Part shown: piece after piece, positions 35,858-44,548 of the stretch
Layout: each line of letters starts with the position of its first letter
Numbering within the stretch: the first letter of the stretch is position 1
DNA from: JBBDMW01 sp040878005
Lineage (GTDB): Bacteria; Chloroflexota; Dehalococcoidia; Lucifugimonadales; Lucifugimonadaceae
Assembly (NCBI GenBank): GCA_040878005.1
Contig: JBBDMW010000046.1
Coordinates: forward strand, 1-63,705
Direction of reading: 5' to 3'
Length of the DNA: 63,705 bases
Notes under the pieces: generated by a model
Told to the model about the DNA's origin: nothing
Seen by the model: only the letters and a program-made list of their open reading frames with translations
The model's database searches: none
Made by a program: the position numbers and the translations under genes

Positions 35858-37185
35858 TCGATCTGCGTCTCTCGGGTGACCGACTCAAGTCGGCCGCGAA
35901 CGTCCTGCAGGAACGCGGACGCTTCCGCACCATCAATGATGCGATGGTCAAATGACAGGCATATGTTCATCATTGATCGCACAGCAATGGCGTCTCCATA
36001 CGGCCCGCTGACAACGACTGGCCGTTTCACAATAGCCTCTGTTGTCAGAATGGCCGCCTGGGGGTGATTGATGATCGCACCGCCCCACACAGACCCCAGA
36101 GCGCCGGTGTTATTGAGCGTAAAGGTGCCATCTTGCACATCATCCAACGACAATTTTCCGTCGCGGGCACGGCCAACGAGATCTGCCAGGCCACGGGCAA
36201 GGGCCACAACGCCCTCCCGGTCAGCGTCGCGAACCACTGGAACGACAAGGCCGTCGCGCGCAGCCACTGCAATACCCACGTTGATATGACCCTTTAGAAG
36301 CACACTGCCGTCGTCCCATGAAGAGTTTATGAGTGGATTCGCCCGCAGCCCCGCAGCCACAGCGTGAAGGGTCAAAGGCAGGTATGTAAGGTCAACTCCA
36401 TGCCGTGCCCGAATGTCATCCCGCCTGGCAGAGCGGCACTGCACCAGCCCTGTCACGTCCACCTCGATGGCGGACCACGCATGAGGTATCTCAGAGAAGC
36501 TACGGGCCATGTGCGCCGCGATCATTCTGCGGACAGGCGAAGACTCCGCAAGTCTGTCCTCGATGTCAGAGGCAGGCCCAACCTGTGCTTGAGTTGCTCC
36601 GGAAGTACCGGTATCCAGCGCCGCCAGCACATCTTTCTTCGTGACGCGGCCGCCCAGCCCGGTCCCGGTGATGGCAGCCAGGTCTATCCCGTGCTCCGCG
36701 GCAAGGCGTGTAACCACCGGAGAGTACCGCCGTGCCGCTGAATCGTCAGGTGAAGTTGATTCACGCTCAGCCTGCTTGGAAGTCCCAGGAACGGACAGGC
36801 TGGTATCGAGGAACGCTCCCCCGGTCGGCCCGACATTGGCGCCAATAACCAGTGTCCCTATGCGATCCGGTACGGGACCTGGAGACTGTGGCTCGACCGA
36901 CGACTTACCTTCAATCTCGTCCTGCCCTCTGTTATCGTCGACCGCTCCCTCCGCGTCCATCTCGGCGATAACCTCGCCCATCTGAACGGTTACGCCCTCG
37001 TCCGCCACAATCTTCGTGATCGTTCCATCGACTGGTGCGGGCACGTCCATGGTCACCTTGTCAGTGACCACCTCCACAAGCGGGTCATACTTCTCGACCC
37101 GATCTCCCTCCTGTTTAAGCCACTTGCCTATCACCGCTTCAGTGACCGACTCGCCGACGTGCGGCATCTCTACCTTGTAAGACAT
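35854..37185 (-). CDS. 2-oxoacid dehydrogenase E2 (dihydrolipoamide acyltransferase)
   Basis: 443 residues. One lipoyl domain with the lipoylated K43 in EVVTDKVTMD; a peripheral-subunit-binding domain (about 150-190, PVVTRLAAEHGIDL then GRVTKKDVLAAL); a catalytic domain ending with LSFDHRIIDGA. Linkers are acidic or Pro/Ser rich. The ATG 37185 overlaps the E1-beta reading region by a few bases past its TGA. The complex may act on pyruvate or branched-chain keto acids; domain arrangement and the separate E1 alpha/beta favour the latter. Confidence 0.92.
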   Translation of the reverse strand: MSYKVEMPHVGESVTEAVIGKWLKQEGDRVEKYDPLVEVVTDKVTMDVPAPVDGTITKIVADEGVTVQMGEVIAEMDAEGAVDDNRGQDEIEGKSSVEPQSPGPVPDRIGTLVIGANVGPTGGAFLDTSLSVPGTSKQAERESTSPDDSAARRYSPVVTRLAAEHGIDLAAITGTGLGGRVTKKDVLAALDTGTSGATQAQVGPASDIEDRLAESSPVRRMIAAHMARSFSEIPHAWSAIEVDVTGLVQCRSARRDDIRARHGVDLTYLPLTLHAVAAGLRANPLINSSWDDGSVLLKGHINVGIAVAARDGLVVPVVRDADREGVVALARGLADLVGRARDGKLSLDDVQDGTFTLNNTGALGSVWGGAIINHPQAAILTTEAIVKRPVVVSGPYGDAIAVRSMMNICLSFDHRIIDGAEASAFLQDVRGRLESVTRETQIE

Positions 37186-37186
37186 G

Positions 37187-38173
37187 TCAAAGAGCCGCCA
37201 ACTTACGGATCGCATCGGCTATCTTGTCCGGTGATGGCATGAACTCTGCTTCCTGCACCGGGTTGAATGGCATCGGCGGTATCTCCGGTCCCGTGAGCCG
37301 CATCACCGGGCCATCCAGATCAAAGAAGGCCTCCTGGCTGATTATCGCCGCAACCTCTGAAGATACGCTGACGGCGCCAGTGTCCTCCTGCACAATCAAT
37401 GCCTTGCCTGTGCGGCGCACCGAATCCAGCACCGTCTCCCCGTCTATGGGGCGTAGCGTGCGCAGATCCACCACCTCCACCTCAATCTCATCTTGTTGTG
37501 ATACGGCCTGCGCTGCCTGGATACAGTAGTGCACCATCAGGCCGTAGGTCACAACAGTCAGGTCATCTCCGCGCCGCTTCACCTCTGCCTTGCCTATCGG
37601 TTCTGTGTAGGCATCATCCGGCACATCCCCGCGCACCAGCCTGTACGTGCGCTTGTGCTCCAGCACCACCACGGGATCATCATCACGAATGGCCGATATC
37701 AGCAGTCCTTTAGCGTCATAAGGCGTGGCAGGGGCAACCACCTTGATGCCTGGCGTATGGGTAAAGATCACTTCCACGCTTTGCGAGTGGTAAAGGCCGC
37801 CACGCACCCCGCCGCCGTAGGGTATGCGCACAGTCATGGGAGCAAACTTCCCGCCACCCGTGCCATAGCGCACTTTGGACGCTTCACCCACCAGTTGGTT
37901 CATGGCCGGCCACACGAAGTCTGCGAACTGAATCTCGGCAATCGGCCTCATGCCGTTCACCGCGGCGCCAAGCGCTATCCCCGCGATCGACGACTCCGCC
38001 AGGGGCGTATCTATCACGCGCGCCTCACCGAACTCTTTTATAAAGCCGTCTGTCGCCAGGAACACACCACCGCGGTTGCCCACATCTTCACCCAGGATAA
38101 ATACACCGGGGTCACGCTGCATCTCCAGCCTCATGGCATCCCTGACGGCCTCTATCACCGTCATGGTCGTCAT
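37187..38173 (-). CDS. 2-oxoacid dehydrogenase E1 component, beta subunit
   Basis: 328-residue transketolase-like beta chain. VFILGEDVGNRGG, DTPLAESSIAGIALGAA, the EIQFADFVWPAMNQL segment and the C-terminal domain with VVDLRTLRPIDGETVL are family hallmarks. Start overlaps the stop of the alpha gene by one base. Forms an alpha2beta2 decarboxylase with the upstream gene. Confidence 0.94.
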   Translation of the reverse strand: MTTMTVIEAVRDAMRLEMQRDPGVFILGEDVGNRGGVFLATDGFIKEFGEARVIDTPLAESSIAGIALGAAVNGMRPIAEIQFADFVWPAMNQLVGEASKVRYGTGGGKFAPMTVRIPYGGGVRGGLYHSQSVEVIFTHTPGIKVVAPATPYDAKGLLISAIRDDDPVVVLEHKRTYRLVRGDVPDDAYTEPIGKAEVKRRGDDLTVVTYGLMVHYCIQAAQAVSQQDEIEVEVVDLRTLRPIDGETVLDSVRRTGKALIVQEDTGAVSVSSEVAAIISQEAFFDLDGPVMRLTGPEIPPMPFNPVQEAEFMPSPDKIADAIRKLAAL

Positions 38174-39237
38174 CAGGAGCGTCCTCCCGCCGGGCCATCT
38201 GCGTTTGGAGCGTCGGCGAACAGGTGGTCATACATGTTCTCGAGGCCCGGAAACGGTGCAGCCTCTGCCTGCTCCGTGGCTTCATTTACCAGCTTCTTTG
38301 CCTCCGCCTTCATGGCTTCGTCCGTTGCGTCATCAAGCAGCCCGCGATCCTTGAGCATGTGCGCCGTCAACTGGAGCGGGTCTCGGGTCTTCATGCCTTC
38401 GATATCGTCTTCCGGGCGATAACGGGTGTGATCATCGTCTGTGGTGTGTGGCAGCAGTCGCTCCACCATCACCTCCACCAGGCTCGGCCCATCACCCGCC
38501 CTGGCGCGATCAACAGCGGCCTTAGTGGCCTCATACACAGCCAACATGTCCATACCGTCCACAGTGACGCCGGGAAAGCCATACCCCGCGGCCCGTGAAG
38601 ATACGTTGTCCACCGGCATTTGCTTGTGCAACGGGACTGAGATGGCATACCTGTTGTTCTCGCAAAAGAACACCACTGGCAGGCGGTGTATGCCTGCGAA
38701 GTTCATGGCCTCGTGCGTATCGCCCTGGCTCGCAGCTCCGTCGCCAAAGTAGACGATGGTCACATTGTCATTGCCACGCATCTTGTCAGCCAGCGCCACA
38801 CCCACGGCTTGTGGGAGCTGGGTCGCCACAACATTCGAAAAGGAGAACAGGTCCACCCGCGGGTGGGAACCGTGCAAGGGAAACTGCCGCGCAGAACTCA
38901 TTGGCTCCCCCTGTTTGCCCAGGAATCCCAGCAGTTGCTCAAGTGGAGTGGTGCCCAGCGCGAGCATGGCAGCGAACTGCCGGTAGTAAATAAGGAAGTG
39001 ATCTCGTCCCGGGTCCATCGCTTTAACACTGGCAACCTGAGCAGCCTCATGGCCCTGCGCAGATGCGGCAATGGCCGCCTTGCCCTGGCGGTTCAGGAGC
39101 CAAACCCGTTCATCGAGAGCCCGGCTCAGGACCATGGTCTTATACATGCTGACCAGGTCTTCAGTCGACAAACCGGTGGGAAGGGCGTCATCAGATCGGA
39201 TGGAGGTTTCGCTGTTATTTCTTGAGATGGCAGTCAT
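38173..39237 (-). CDS. 2-oxoacid dehydrogenase E1 component, alpha subunit
   Basis: TPP-dependent decarboxylase subunit, 354 residues from ATG 39237. The TPP/Mg motif is GDGAASQGDTHEAMNFAGIH ... ENNRYAIS. Phosphorylation-loop-like HTTDDDHTRYRP is also present. The frame is open 26 codons upstream to 39315, but that extension lacks conservation. First gene of a four-gene operon (E1 alpha, E1 beta, E2, lipB); the E3 subunit (lpd) is not in the window. Confidence 0.92.
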   Translation of the reverse strand: MTAISRNNSETSIRSDDALPTGLSTEDLVSMYKTMVLSRALDERVWLLNRQGKAAIAASAQGHEAAQVASVKAMDPGRDHFLIYYRQFAAMLALGTTPLEQLLGFLGKQGEPMSSARQFPLHGSHPRVDLFSFSNVVATQLPQAVGVALADKMRGNDNVTIVYFGDGAASQGDTHEAMNFAGIHRLPVVFFCENNRYAISVPLHKQMPVDNVSSRAAGYGFPGVTVDGMDMLAVYEATKAAVDRARAGDGPSLVEVMVERLLPHTTDDDHTRYRPEDDIEGMKTRDPLQLTAHMLKDRGLLDDATDEAMKAEAKKLVNEATEQAEAAPFPGLENMYDHLFADAPNADGPAGGRS

Positions 39238-39541
39238 GGCCCGGTCATTATAGGTGTCACTTCGGGCGATGCGGGCGTGACCTGCGCCAAACTCCAGAAC
39301 GACTTCAAAGCTCAAATTGCTGCCGTTATTGGGCCGGCCATCCTATCGCTCTCGCACGAACAGTAGGAAGGCGGCAATCGAAGTTTGGTTCAGTCACGTA
39401 TCCAAAACAGGCCGGGCCGAAATCAGCCCGTCGCTATACTTGCAGGTCTTGCGCCGCGAGTGGCCCAACCTAGAGATGGGCCACTCGCGGCGCATTTTGA
39501 TGCCTCACTCAATGCACAAGGTAAAGAATCCGGAGGAACCC
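39238..39541. other. Divergent intergenic region with leader hairpin
   Basis: About 300 bp between the E1-alpha and cyclophilin genes. It holds a TATACT (39435-39440) that could be a -10 box for the plus strand and the strong hairpin annotated separately. No small coding frame with a convincing ribosome site was seen upstream of the hairpin. Confidence 0.5.
39450..39498 (+). terminator. Terminator-shaped hairpin in the leader of the cyclophilin gene
   Basis: Perfect 18-bp stem (39450-39467 with 39477-39494), 9-base loop, then TTTT on the plus strand. It has the form of an intrinsic terminator but no plus-strand gene precedes it; it ends about 45 bases before the cyclophilin start. Candidate attenuator, leader RNA or 5' stabilising stem. 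Confidence 0.7.
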
Positions 39542-40228
39542 ATGAAACGCCTGGTCATAATGACTCTGGCGCTGGCCGCCGCACTGCTGATTGCAGCCTG
39601 CGGTACGGAAAACGGCACAGAACCCACCACAACTCAGGGCGCTGACAACGAGATGCTTCAACCAGGCGACGCCCCTCGGGCACCGGTGGGAGCGCTGGAT
39701 ACCAGCAAGTCATACGCCGCCGTATTCAAGACGGAGAAGGGCGACATAACCGTCGAGTTGTTCGATGACGGCGCTCCCCTCACGGTGGAGAACTTCATCA
39801 ACCTTGCTCGCATCGGTTACTACGATGACACCACCTTTCACAGGGTCATTGGTGACTTCATGGCGCAGGGCGGAGACCCCCAGGCCACTGGGGGCGGTGG
39901 TCCCGGCTATCAGTTCGACGACGAGCTGTCCCCGGAACTTCGGCATGACAGCCCGGGCATACTCTCCATGGCCAACTCCGGCCCCAATACCAACGGCAGC
40001 CAGTTCTTTATCACCCACGTCGCCACTCCGCACCTGGACGGCTACGATGCAAATGGCAATCTGAAACAATGCGGTCAGGTTGTGAACAACGTGCCCCAGT
40101 CCTGCCACGCAGTGTTTGGCAAGGTGACGGATGGGATGGACGTGCTGCTTGGCATCAGTGAGCGGGATCCCAGCACTGCGACGCAGCCCGGCGACAACCT
40201 GACTACCATTGAGATCATCGAGTCTTAA
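39542..40228 (+). CDS. Cyclophilin-type peptidyl-prolyl isomerase, lipoprotein
   Basis: 228 residues. Signal segment with lipobox IAAC (C20) indicates a lipid-anchored exported form. The cyclophilin core has FHRVIGDFMAQGG and NTNGSQFFIT, containing the catalytic Arg and substrate-binding Gln/Phe residues. A ~20-residue insertion (DANGNLKQCGQVVNNVPQSC) after HLDG carries two cysteines able to form a disulfide. ATG 39542 follows GGAGGA at ideal spacing. Confidence 0.93.
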   Translation: MKRLVIMTLALAAALLIAACGTENGTEPTTTQGADNEMLQPGDAPRAPVGALDTSKSYAAVFKTEKGDITVELFDDGAPLTVENFINLARIGYYDDTTFHRVIGDFMAQGGDPQATGGGGPGYQFDDELSPELRHDSPGILSMANSGPNTNGSQFFITHVATPHLDGYDANGNLKQCGQVVNNVPQSCHAVFGKVTDGMDVLLGISERDPSTATQPGDNLTTIEIIES

Positions 40229-40298
40229 CAGACTGTCAAATCAACTGGTTGGCGGTGACGCCTCCCAACCAGCCGTACAGCACATGAAAGGAATCAAC

Positions 40299-40814
40299 AT
40301 GCTTCAACCCGGAGACTCACCGAAGCCGCCAACCGGCGAGCTGGACACCGGCAAGTCCTACAACGCCACGTTCAAGACCGAGAAAGGCGACTTCACCGTA
40401 GAGTTGTTCGGCAGCGAAGCCCCACGCACGGTGGAGAACTTCATCAACCTGGCGCGCACGGGGTTTTATGACAACACCACATTCCACAGGGTCATCCCCG
40501 GTTTCATGGCGCAGGGTGGAGACCCCACCGGAACGGGAACCGGCGGCCCCGGCTACCGTTTCGACGATGAATTCCACCCTGAGCGCAGGCATGACGGCCA
40601 GGGAACCCTGTCGATGGCCAACGCCGGGCCAAATACCAATGGAAGCCAGTTCTTCATCACATTCGCACCAACACCCCACCTGGATGGCGCTCACGCAGTC
40701 TTTGGCAAGGTGACCGAAGGCATGGATGTGGTGCTCTCAATCTCGGAGCGGGATCCTTCCAGTTCACGTGAGCCTGGCGACAAAATCAACACTATAGAAA
40801 TTACTGAGAGCTAG
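40299..40814 (+). CDS. Cyclophilin-type peptidyl-prolyl isomerase, cytosolic
   Basis: 171 residues, tandem paralogue of the preceding lipoprotein. Core motifs FHRVIPGFMAQGG and NTNGSQFFIT are intact; no signal peptide and no cysteine insertion. Even the N-terminal LQPGDSPKPPTGELDTGKSY linker parallels the neighbour's, so the pair arose by duplication. ATG 40299 follows AAAGGA. A strong terminator lies downstream. Confidence 0.93.
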   Translation: MLQPGDSPKPPTGELDTGKSYNATFKTEKGDFTVELFGSEAPRTVENFINLARTGFYDNTTFHRVIPGFMAQGGDPTGTGTGGPGYRFDDEFHPERRHDGQGTLSMANAGPNTNGSQFFITFAPTPHLDGAHAVFGKVTEGMDVVLSISERDPSSSREPGDKINTIEITES

Positions 40815-40860
40815 GTTCTGGCCACTGAACAGGTGGCTGGAAGTAAAGTAATAGACCGCC

Positions 40861-40901
40861 AACCTAAGAGGGCCACCCGGAATGGGTGGCCCTCTTAGGT
40901 T
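40861..40901. terminator. Bidirectional rho-independent terminator
   Basis: Perfect 18-bp stem (40861-40878 with 40884-40901), 5-base loop GGAAT, between the convergent cyclophilin and vWA-like genes; the stem's own AA/TT edges provide a short U-run in both directions. Confidence 0.85.
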
Positions 40902-40924
40902 ACATGCAGCCTTAAGTCCCCTTT

Positions 40925-42988
40925 TCAGTCGTCTGCAGGAGCAGGGACACTCACACCCATTGGAGCGGGCATCGTACTGGCGCGTCGCTCGCCAACGAAG
41001 GTAAGCAGCCTTCCTCCAACGCCTAGCCATATGTTGTCGCCCAGGACGACCAGCGGTCCTGCAGGACGGCTGTTAACCCGCAGACTGGGGTCACCCTCCA
41101 TCCGCCGGTATCGCAGTTCAACACCATCACGCCTGAAGTGGAACTCACCGCCGTGGAACGGGAGACCTGATATTTCACGAGCATTGACACGGTCCATGGA
41201 CATCAGGTGCCGAAGCGGGCTGCGTCGCATACGGGCGAAGTCAACCACAACCCTGTCCTGGTCGTCGTACAGGTAGCCGTAAGGCTGGACCTTGCGGGAG
41301 ATGTGCAGGTAAGAACCGCCAAGCGCCACTATCAACACTCCCGCGGCCGCCCACGCCCAGATGGGCAATCCCATTACCTGCAACGGCTGCGGGTTGATTG
41401 TCGCGGCTGTCGTGATGTCTGGTGACGTGACGCTGAACTCGCGGCCAAGGTATTCAGAGGCAACTGTCAGCAGTATTGCGTAGTCGCCCGTCTCAGGCGG
41501 AGCCGCCAGCACTTCAAACTCCCATGCCTGGCCTGGCTCTGGCTCGGAGCGTGCCACCACCTGCGCAACAGATTCACCGGACGGACCGCTCAGTACCGCT
41601 GTTACGTCCTCAACGCCAACCAGGTGCGGGTAGTCCCCCACAACAACCTGCACCGCCGCAACAGGGACAGCCTCGCCCACAGTAGCGTGAATATTGGAGA
41701 CCCGCGTGACCTTCACTGAAGGGAACAGCTCAGACTTGAAGGTCCCCTCGCTGCGAATGATTGCTCCGTAGTTGGCCCACGACAGTTCCAAGGCTACGTC
41801 GTTGATGCCGTGCGCTTCCAGTTCGGGGAGAGTAGTGGTAAACAGGCCGTCACCGGCCACCTCGTCACCGCCGGTCCCGGCATCATTCAACTCATACACC
41901 TTGGCGGTTCCTCCGGGCTGTCGCACCCGCGCCTCTATGGTTGCGCCTGGCAATGCTTGCGGAGTGTCGTCAATCATCGCTGCTGCCTGCAGCAGACCCG
42001 GCTGGCCGACCGGGAGCGGCGGCTGCTCCACCAGTTGTAATGAGAGAGGGTTCTTGACATCCACTCCTGCAACCAGGCGTGAAGCTGCACCTGAGCCACG
42101 CAGGCTCCATGTGCCGGGTTGGGGACCGGTCACTGTGAAGATCACGAGGTTTGGGGTTTCGAACACCTCGACGTTCGTAAGCTCTGATGTGGCGGCAGCG
42201 CCGTTCGGCCTGAACAGCGTGACCTCAGTGCCAGGCCCGCCGCGTAGGAACGCAGCCTGCAGACTGTCGGCGTGAGGCGCCACTTCAACTGAGGCAGCGG
42301 CCTGCGAACCGTCTGTAAGTTCAGCCTCAATGCTGGTTGTGAGTTCCATTCCTGTCCGGTCAAGAAGCAGTTTTGACAACCCTTCTGCCGCCCCAAGGTC
42401 ATAGAACTGGCCAGCAGACGCCACGGCAAGTTCCGAAAGCAGTTCCCGAAGCGGTGCGGCCATCGTGGGCAGAGCAGCGACGTCTATATGCCACCCCTCG
42501 GTGAGGTAGAGTTCGCCGACTCCCTGGAGTCGGCCGCGTGTGCCTTCGGACTCGCCTTCAATGCGGCCCGGCGTCACCAGGACCACGCGGCTGCCTTCCG
42601 GAGCGTTTACCCGCGCCATGTACGAGTACACATCAGTGAGGGCGGCGAACTGGTCTGACCGAGCTGGACCGGCCGTGCCGTGAAGCCCGGCCGCAGCGGA
42701 GCGCGCTCCGTCGGCTGCTTCTTCACCGGCGACGGTTTCCACTGGGTCGCCTGGCTCCGTGCCGTAATGCACGAATGTCACCACGCCTTCATCCACGCTG
42801 CTGGCAATGGTTGCCATCGCCGTTTCAGCCATATTGATGTCGTTTGACGCGGGGGCAGCGCCTGCGTCTATGGCGATGACTGTGAGTCCGTTTGGTATTT
42901 CGTCCGGCACCGCGGCTGTGGCGGGCAACGAACTGCCAAAGAACACGATCGTGATAGCAATGAGGGCGATGACTGATGGACGCCGCAT
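40925..42988 (-). CDS. vWA-like exported membrane protein with cytosolic C-terminal domain
   Basis: 687 residues. Signal peptide (1-25), a vWA-type Rossmann region (about 30-210) whose MIDAS-like start reads VIAIDAGAAPAS rather than DxSxS, beta-sandwich segments (including a choice-of-anchor-like GDGLFTTTLP region), a transmembrane helix (about 545-570, LPIWAWAAAGVLIVALGG), and a C-terminal domain of ~115 residues (VVVDFARMRRSPLRH..., NIWLGVGGRLLTFVG) that resembles an FHA-like beta fold. Role unknown; relatives with this layout are calcium-activated-channel/BatA-like. Degenerate MIDAS suggests no metal-dependent adhesion. Confidence 0.7.
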   Translation of the reverse strand: MRRPSVIALIAITIVFFGSSLPATAAVPDEIPNGLTVIAIDAGAAPASNDINMAETAMATIASSVDEGVVTFVHYGTEPGDPVETVAGEEAADGARSAAAGLHGTAGPARSDQFAALTDVYSYMARVNAPEGSRVVLVTPGRIEGESEGTRGRLQGVGELYLTEGWHIDVAALPTMAAPLRELLSELAVASAGQFYDLGAAEGLSKLLLDRTGMELTTSIEAELTDGSQAAASVEVAPHADSLQAAFLRGGPGTEVTLFRPNGAAATSELTNVEVFETPNLVIFTVTGPQPGTWSLRGSGAASRLVAGVDVKNPLSLQLVEQPPLPVGQPGLLQAAAMIDDTPQALPGATIEARVRQPGGTAKVYELNDAGTGGDEVAGDGLFTTTLPELEAHGINDVALELSWANYGAIIRSEGTFKSELFPSVKVTRVSNIHATVGEAVPVAAVQVVVGDYPHLVGVEDVTAVLSGPSGESVAQVVARSEPEPGQAWEFEVLAAPPETGDYAILLTVASEYLGREFSVTSPDITTAATINPQPLQVMGLPIWAWAAAGVLIVALGGSYLHISRKVQPYGYLYDDQDRVVVDFARMRRSPLRHLMSMDRVNAREISGLPFHGGEFHFRRDGVELRYRRMEGDPSLRVNSRPAGPLVVLGDNIWLGVGGRLLTFVGERRASTMPAPMGVSVPAPADD

Positions 42989-43310
42989 CGGTGCCTCCGG
43001 GCATGAGAACCGCTTGGTGTGAGAGTGGTGGCCGCCCGCCTTTTAAACCGGACGGATGAGTTCGAATCAGCGTATTCACGGCGCAATTTTCGGCGCAAGG
43101 AGAAACAACTACAGGATTCAGCCGGTTCGCGCAGCCAAGGTGTGGTGAGCCATTGGAAAAAGCACCAGCAGCTATGTGTTTTCAGTACCTTCAGTGAAGG
43201 CCGCGTTCATGGATCTCCGGTTGACCAGTCTGCGGCTTGTGCCTAAACTCCGCACGCCACCGACCAACGTCCGCGCATTAGTAGGCCAGCCAGGCACAAA
43301 CGGGAACAAC
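42989..43310. other. Gene-free divergent region
   Basis: About 320 bp between the vWA-like gene and the first enolase gene. Promoters for both are expected; none is convincing by eye. An open frame reading into the enolase from 43176 lacks family resemblance before MKITGV. Confidence 0.45.
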
Positions 43311-44498
43311 ATGAAGATCACCGGTGTCAACACAACTGTTTATGAGTCCAACCTGAATCACAAAATGGGAGATGCCAACTCGCCTGCCGGCCGTATCCGC
43401 AGCGGCGGCCTGGTGGTGGAGGTGAGTACCGACGAGGGAGTCACCGGCGTTGCCCTGCACGGTCTTAGCGCCCGAAACCAGATCCATTCCTTATGCGACC
43501 AGGTTCTTGTCGGGCACGACCCCAGACGGGTCAGGGGCCTGTGGCAGCGCATGGTGGACAAGGTGTTCAAGGGTGGACATGACGGCCTTGTAGGCGACGC
43601 CATATCTGCCCTCGATATTGCACTGTGGGACCTGAAGGCAAAGGCGGCGGATGAACCCCTATGGAAGACGCTCGGCGGAGCGCGGCCTCGCGTAAATGCA
43701 TACGCCAGTGGCCTTGACATGCCCCTCTCTGACGAAGAGTTGTTTGACTTCTACTCCATGATGGCCGGACATGGATTCAAGGGCGGAAAGCTGAAGGTCG
43801 GGCTGGACCAGGATGCTGATATTCGCCGCGTCGGCATCATGCGTGATGCCCTCAAAAAGGCCACTGATGACCCGGTGCTCCTCATAGACGCCAACGAGTA
43901 CTGGTCTCCCAAGCAGGCGATCCGCAAGGTGCGGGAAATGGAAGAGCAGTTCGATCTGACATGGGTCGAGGAACCGGCCCGGCGCTGGGATTTCCTTGGG
44001 CTCAGACGAATATCTGACAGCGTACGGGCAGCGGTGTGCGCCGGCGAGAACCTGGACACGCTGGGTGACTTCCTCCCCTACTTCCACCACCATTCAGCGG
44101 ACGTCATTCAGGTGGGTGCTGGCATGACCGGCATAACCGGCGCCCTGCAGATCGCAGATGCTTCGTACGGGTTTGAACTGCCGGTGACACTGGGCGGCTC
44201 CGCCGGGAACTTCCACGCCCATCTAGCACCGGCCATACCCAATTTCATGATCCAGGAAGTGGGATCAGTAACAACTGACCCGATCTTTACGTCTGATGTG
44301 AGAGTCGACGATGGCTGGCTGGTACCCGGAGACAAGCCCGGTCTCGGCATAGAAATAAACCAGGAGGAGCTTCGCAAGCACGCGGTCGAGAAGCTCTCGC
44401 CGGTTTCAGGGCCAAGCCCGTTCGGTCGCCGGCCCGGGGCGGGCCTGTACGAAGTGCCGCCGACACCAGAAGAGGTGGCCACGGCCAGGTCGCTCTAG
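43311..44498 (+). CDS. Enolase-superfamily (mandelate racemase/sugar-acid dehydratase) protein 1
   Basis: 395 residues from ATG 43311. KxK motif K160-L-K162, metal ligands D193 (LIDANEYW), E220 (WVEEP) and E246 (CAGEN), and a C-terminal histidine in GNFHAHL. This resembles the mandelate-racemase subgroup that dehydrates acid sugars; the exact substrate cannot be assigned. It is 44% or so similar by eye to the next gene, and both belong to one cluster with an SDR. Confidence 0.88.
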   Translation: MKITGVNTTVYESNLNHKMGDANSPAGRIRSGGLVVEVSTDEGVTGVALHGLSARNQIHSLCDQVLVGHDPRRVRGLWQRMVDKVFKGGHDGLVGDAISALDIALWDLKAKAADEPLWKTLGGARPRVNAYASGLDMPLSDEELFDFYSMMAGHGFKGGKLKVGLDQDADIRRVGIMRDALKKATDDPVLLIDANEYWSPKQAIRKVREMEEQFDLTWVEEPARRWDFLGLRRISDSVRAAVCAGENLDTLGDFLPYFHHHSADVIQVGAGMTGITGALQIADASYGFELPVTLGGSAGNFHAHLAPAIPNFMIQEVGSVTTDPIFTSDVRVDDGWLVPGDKPGLGIEINQEELRKHAVEKLSPVSGPSPFGRRPGAGLYEVPPTPEEVATARSL

Positions 44499-44548
44499 TC
44501 ACAACCCAAAGACCCACACTGCTTCCAGCCAATTAACGAGAACAAGAT

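Noticed and set aside
43050..43075. TTCGAATC-like stretch resembling a tRNA T-loop
   Set aside because: No acceptor, D or anticodon stems can be drawn around it.
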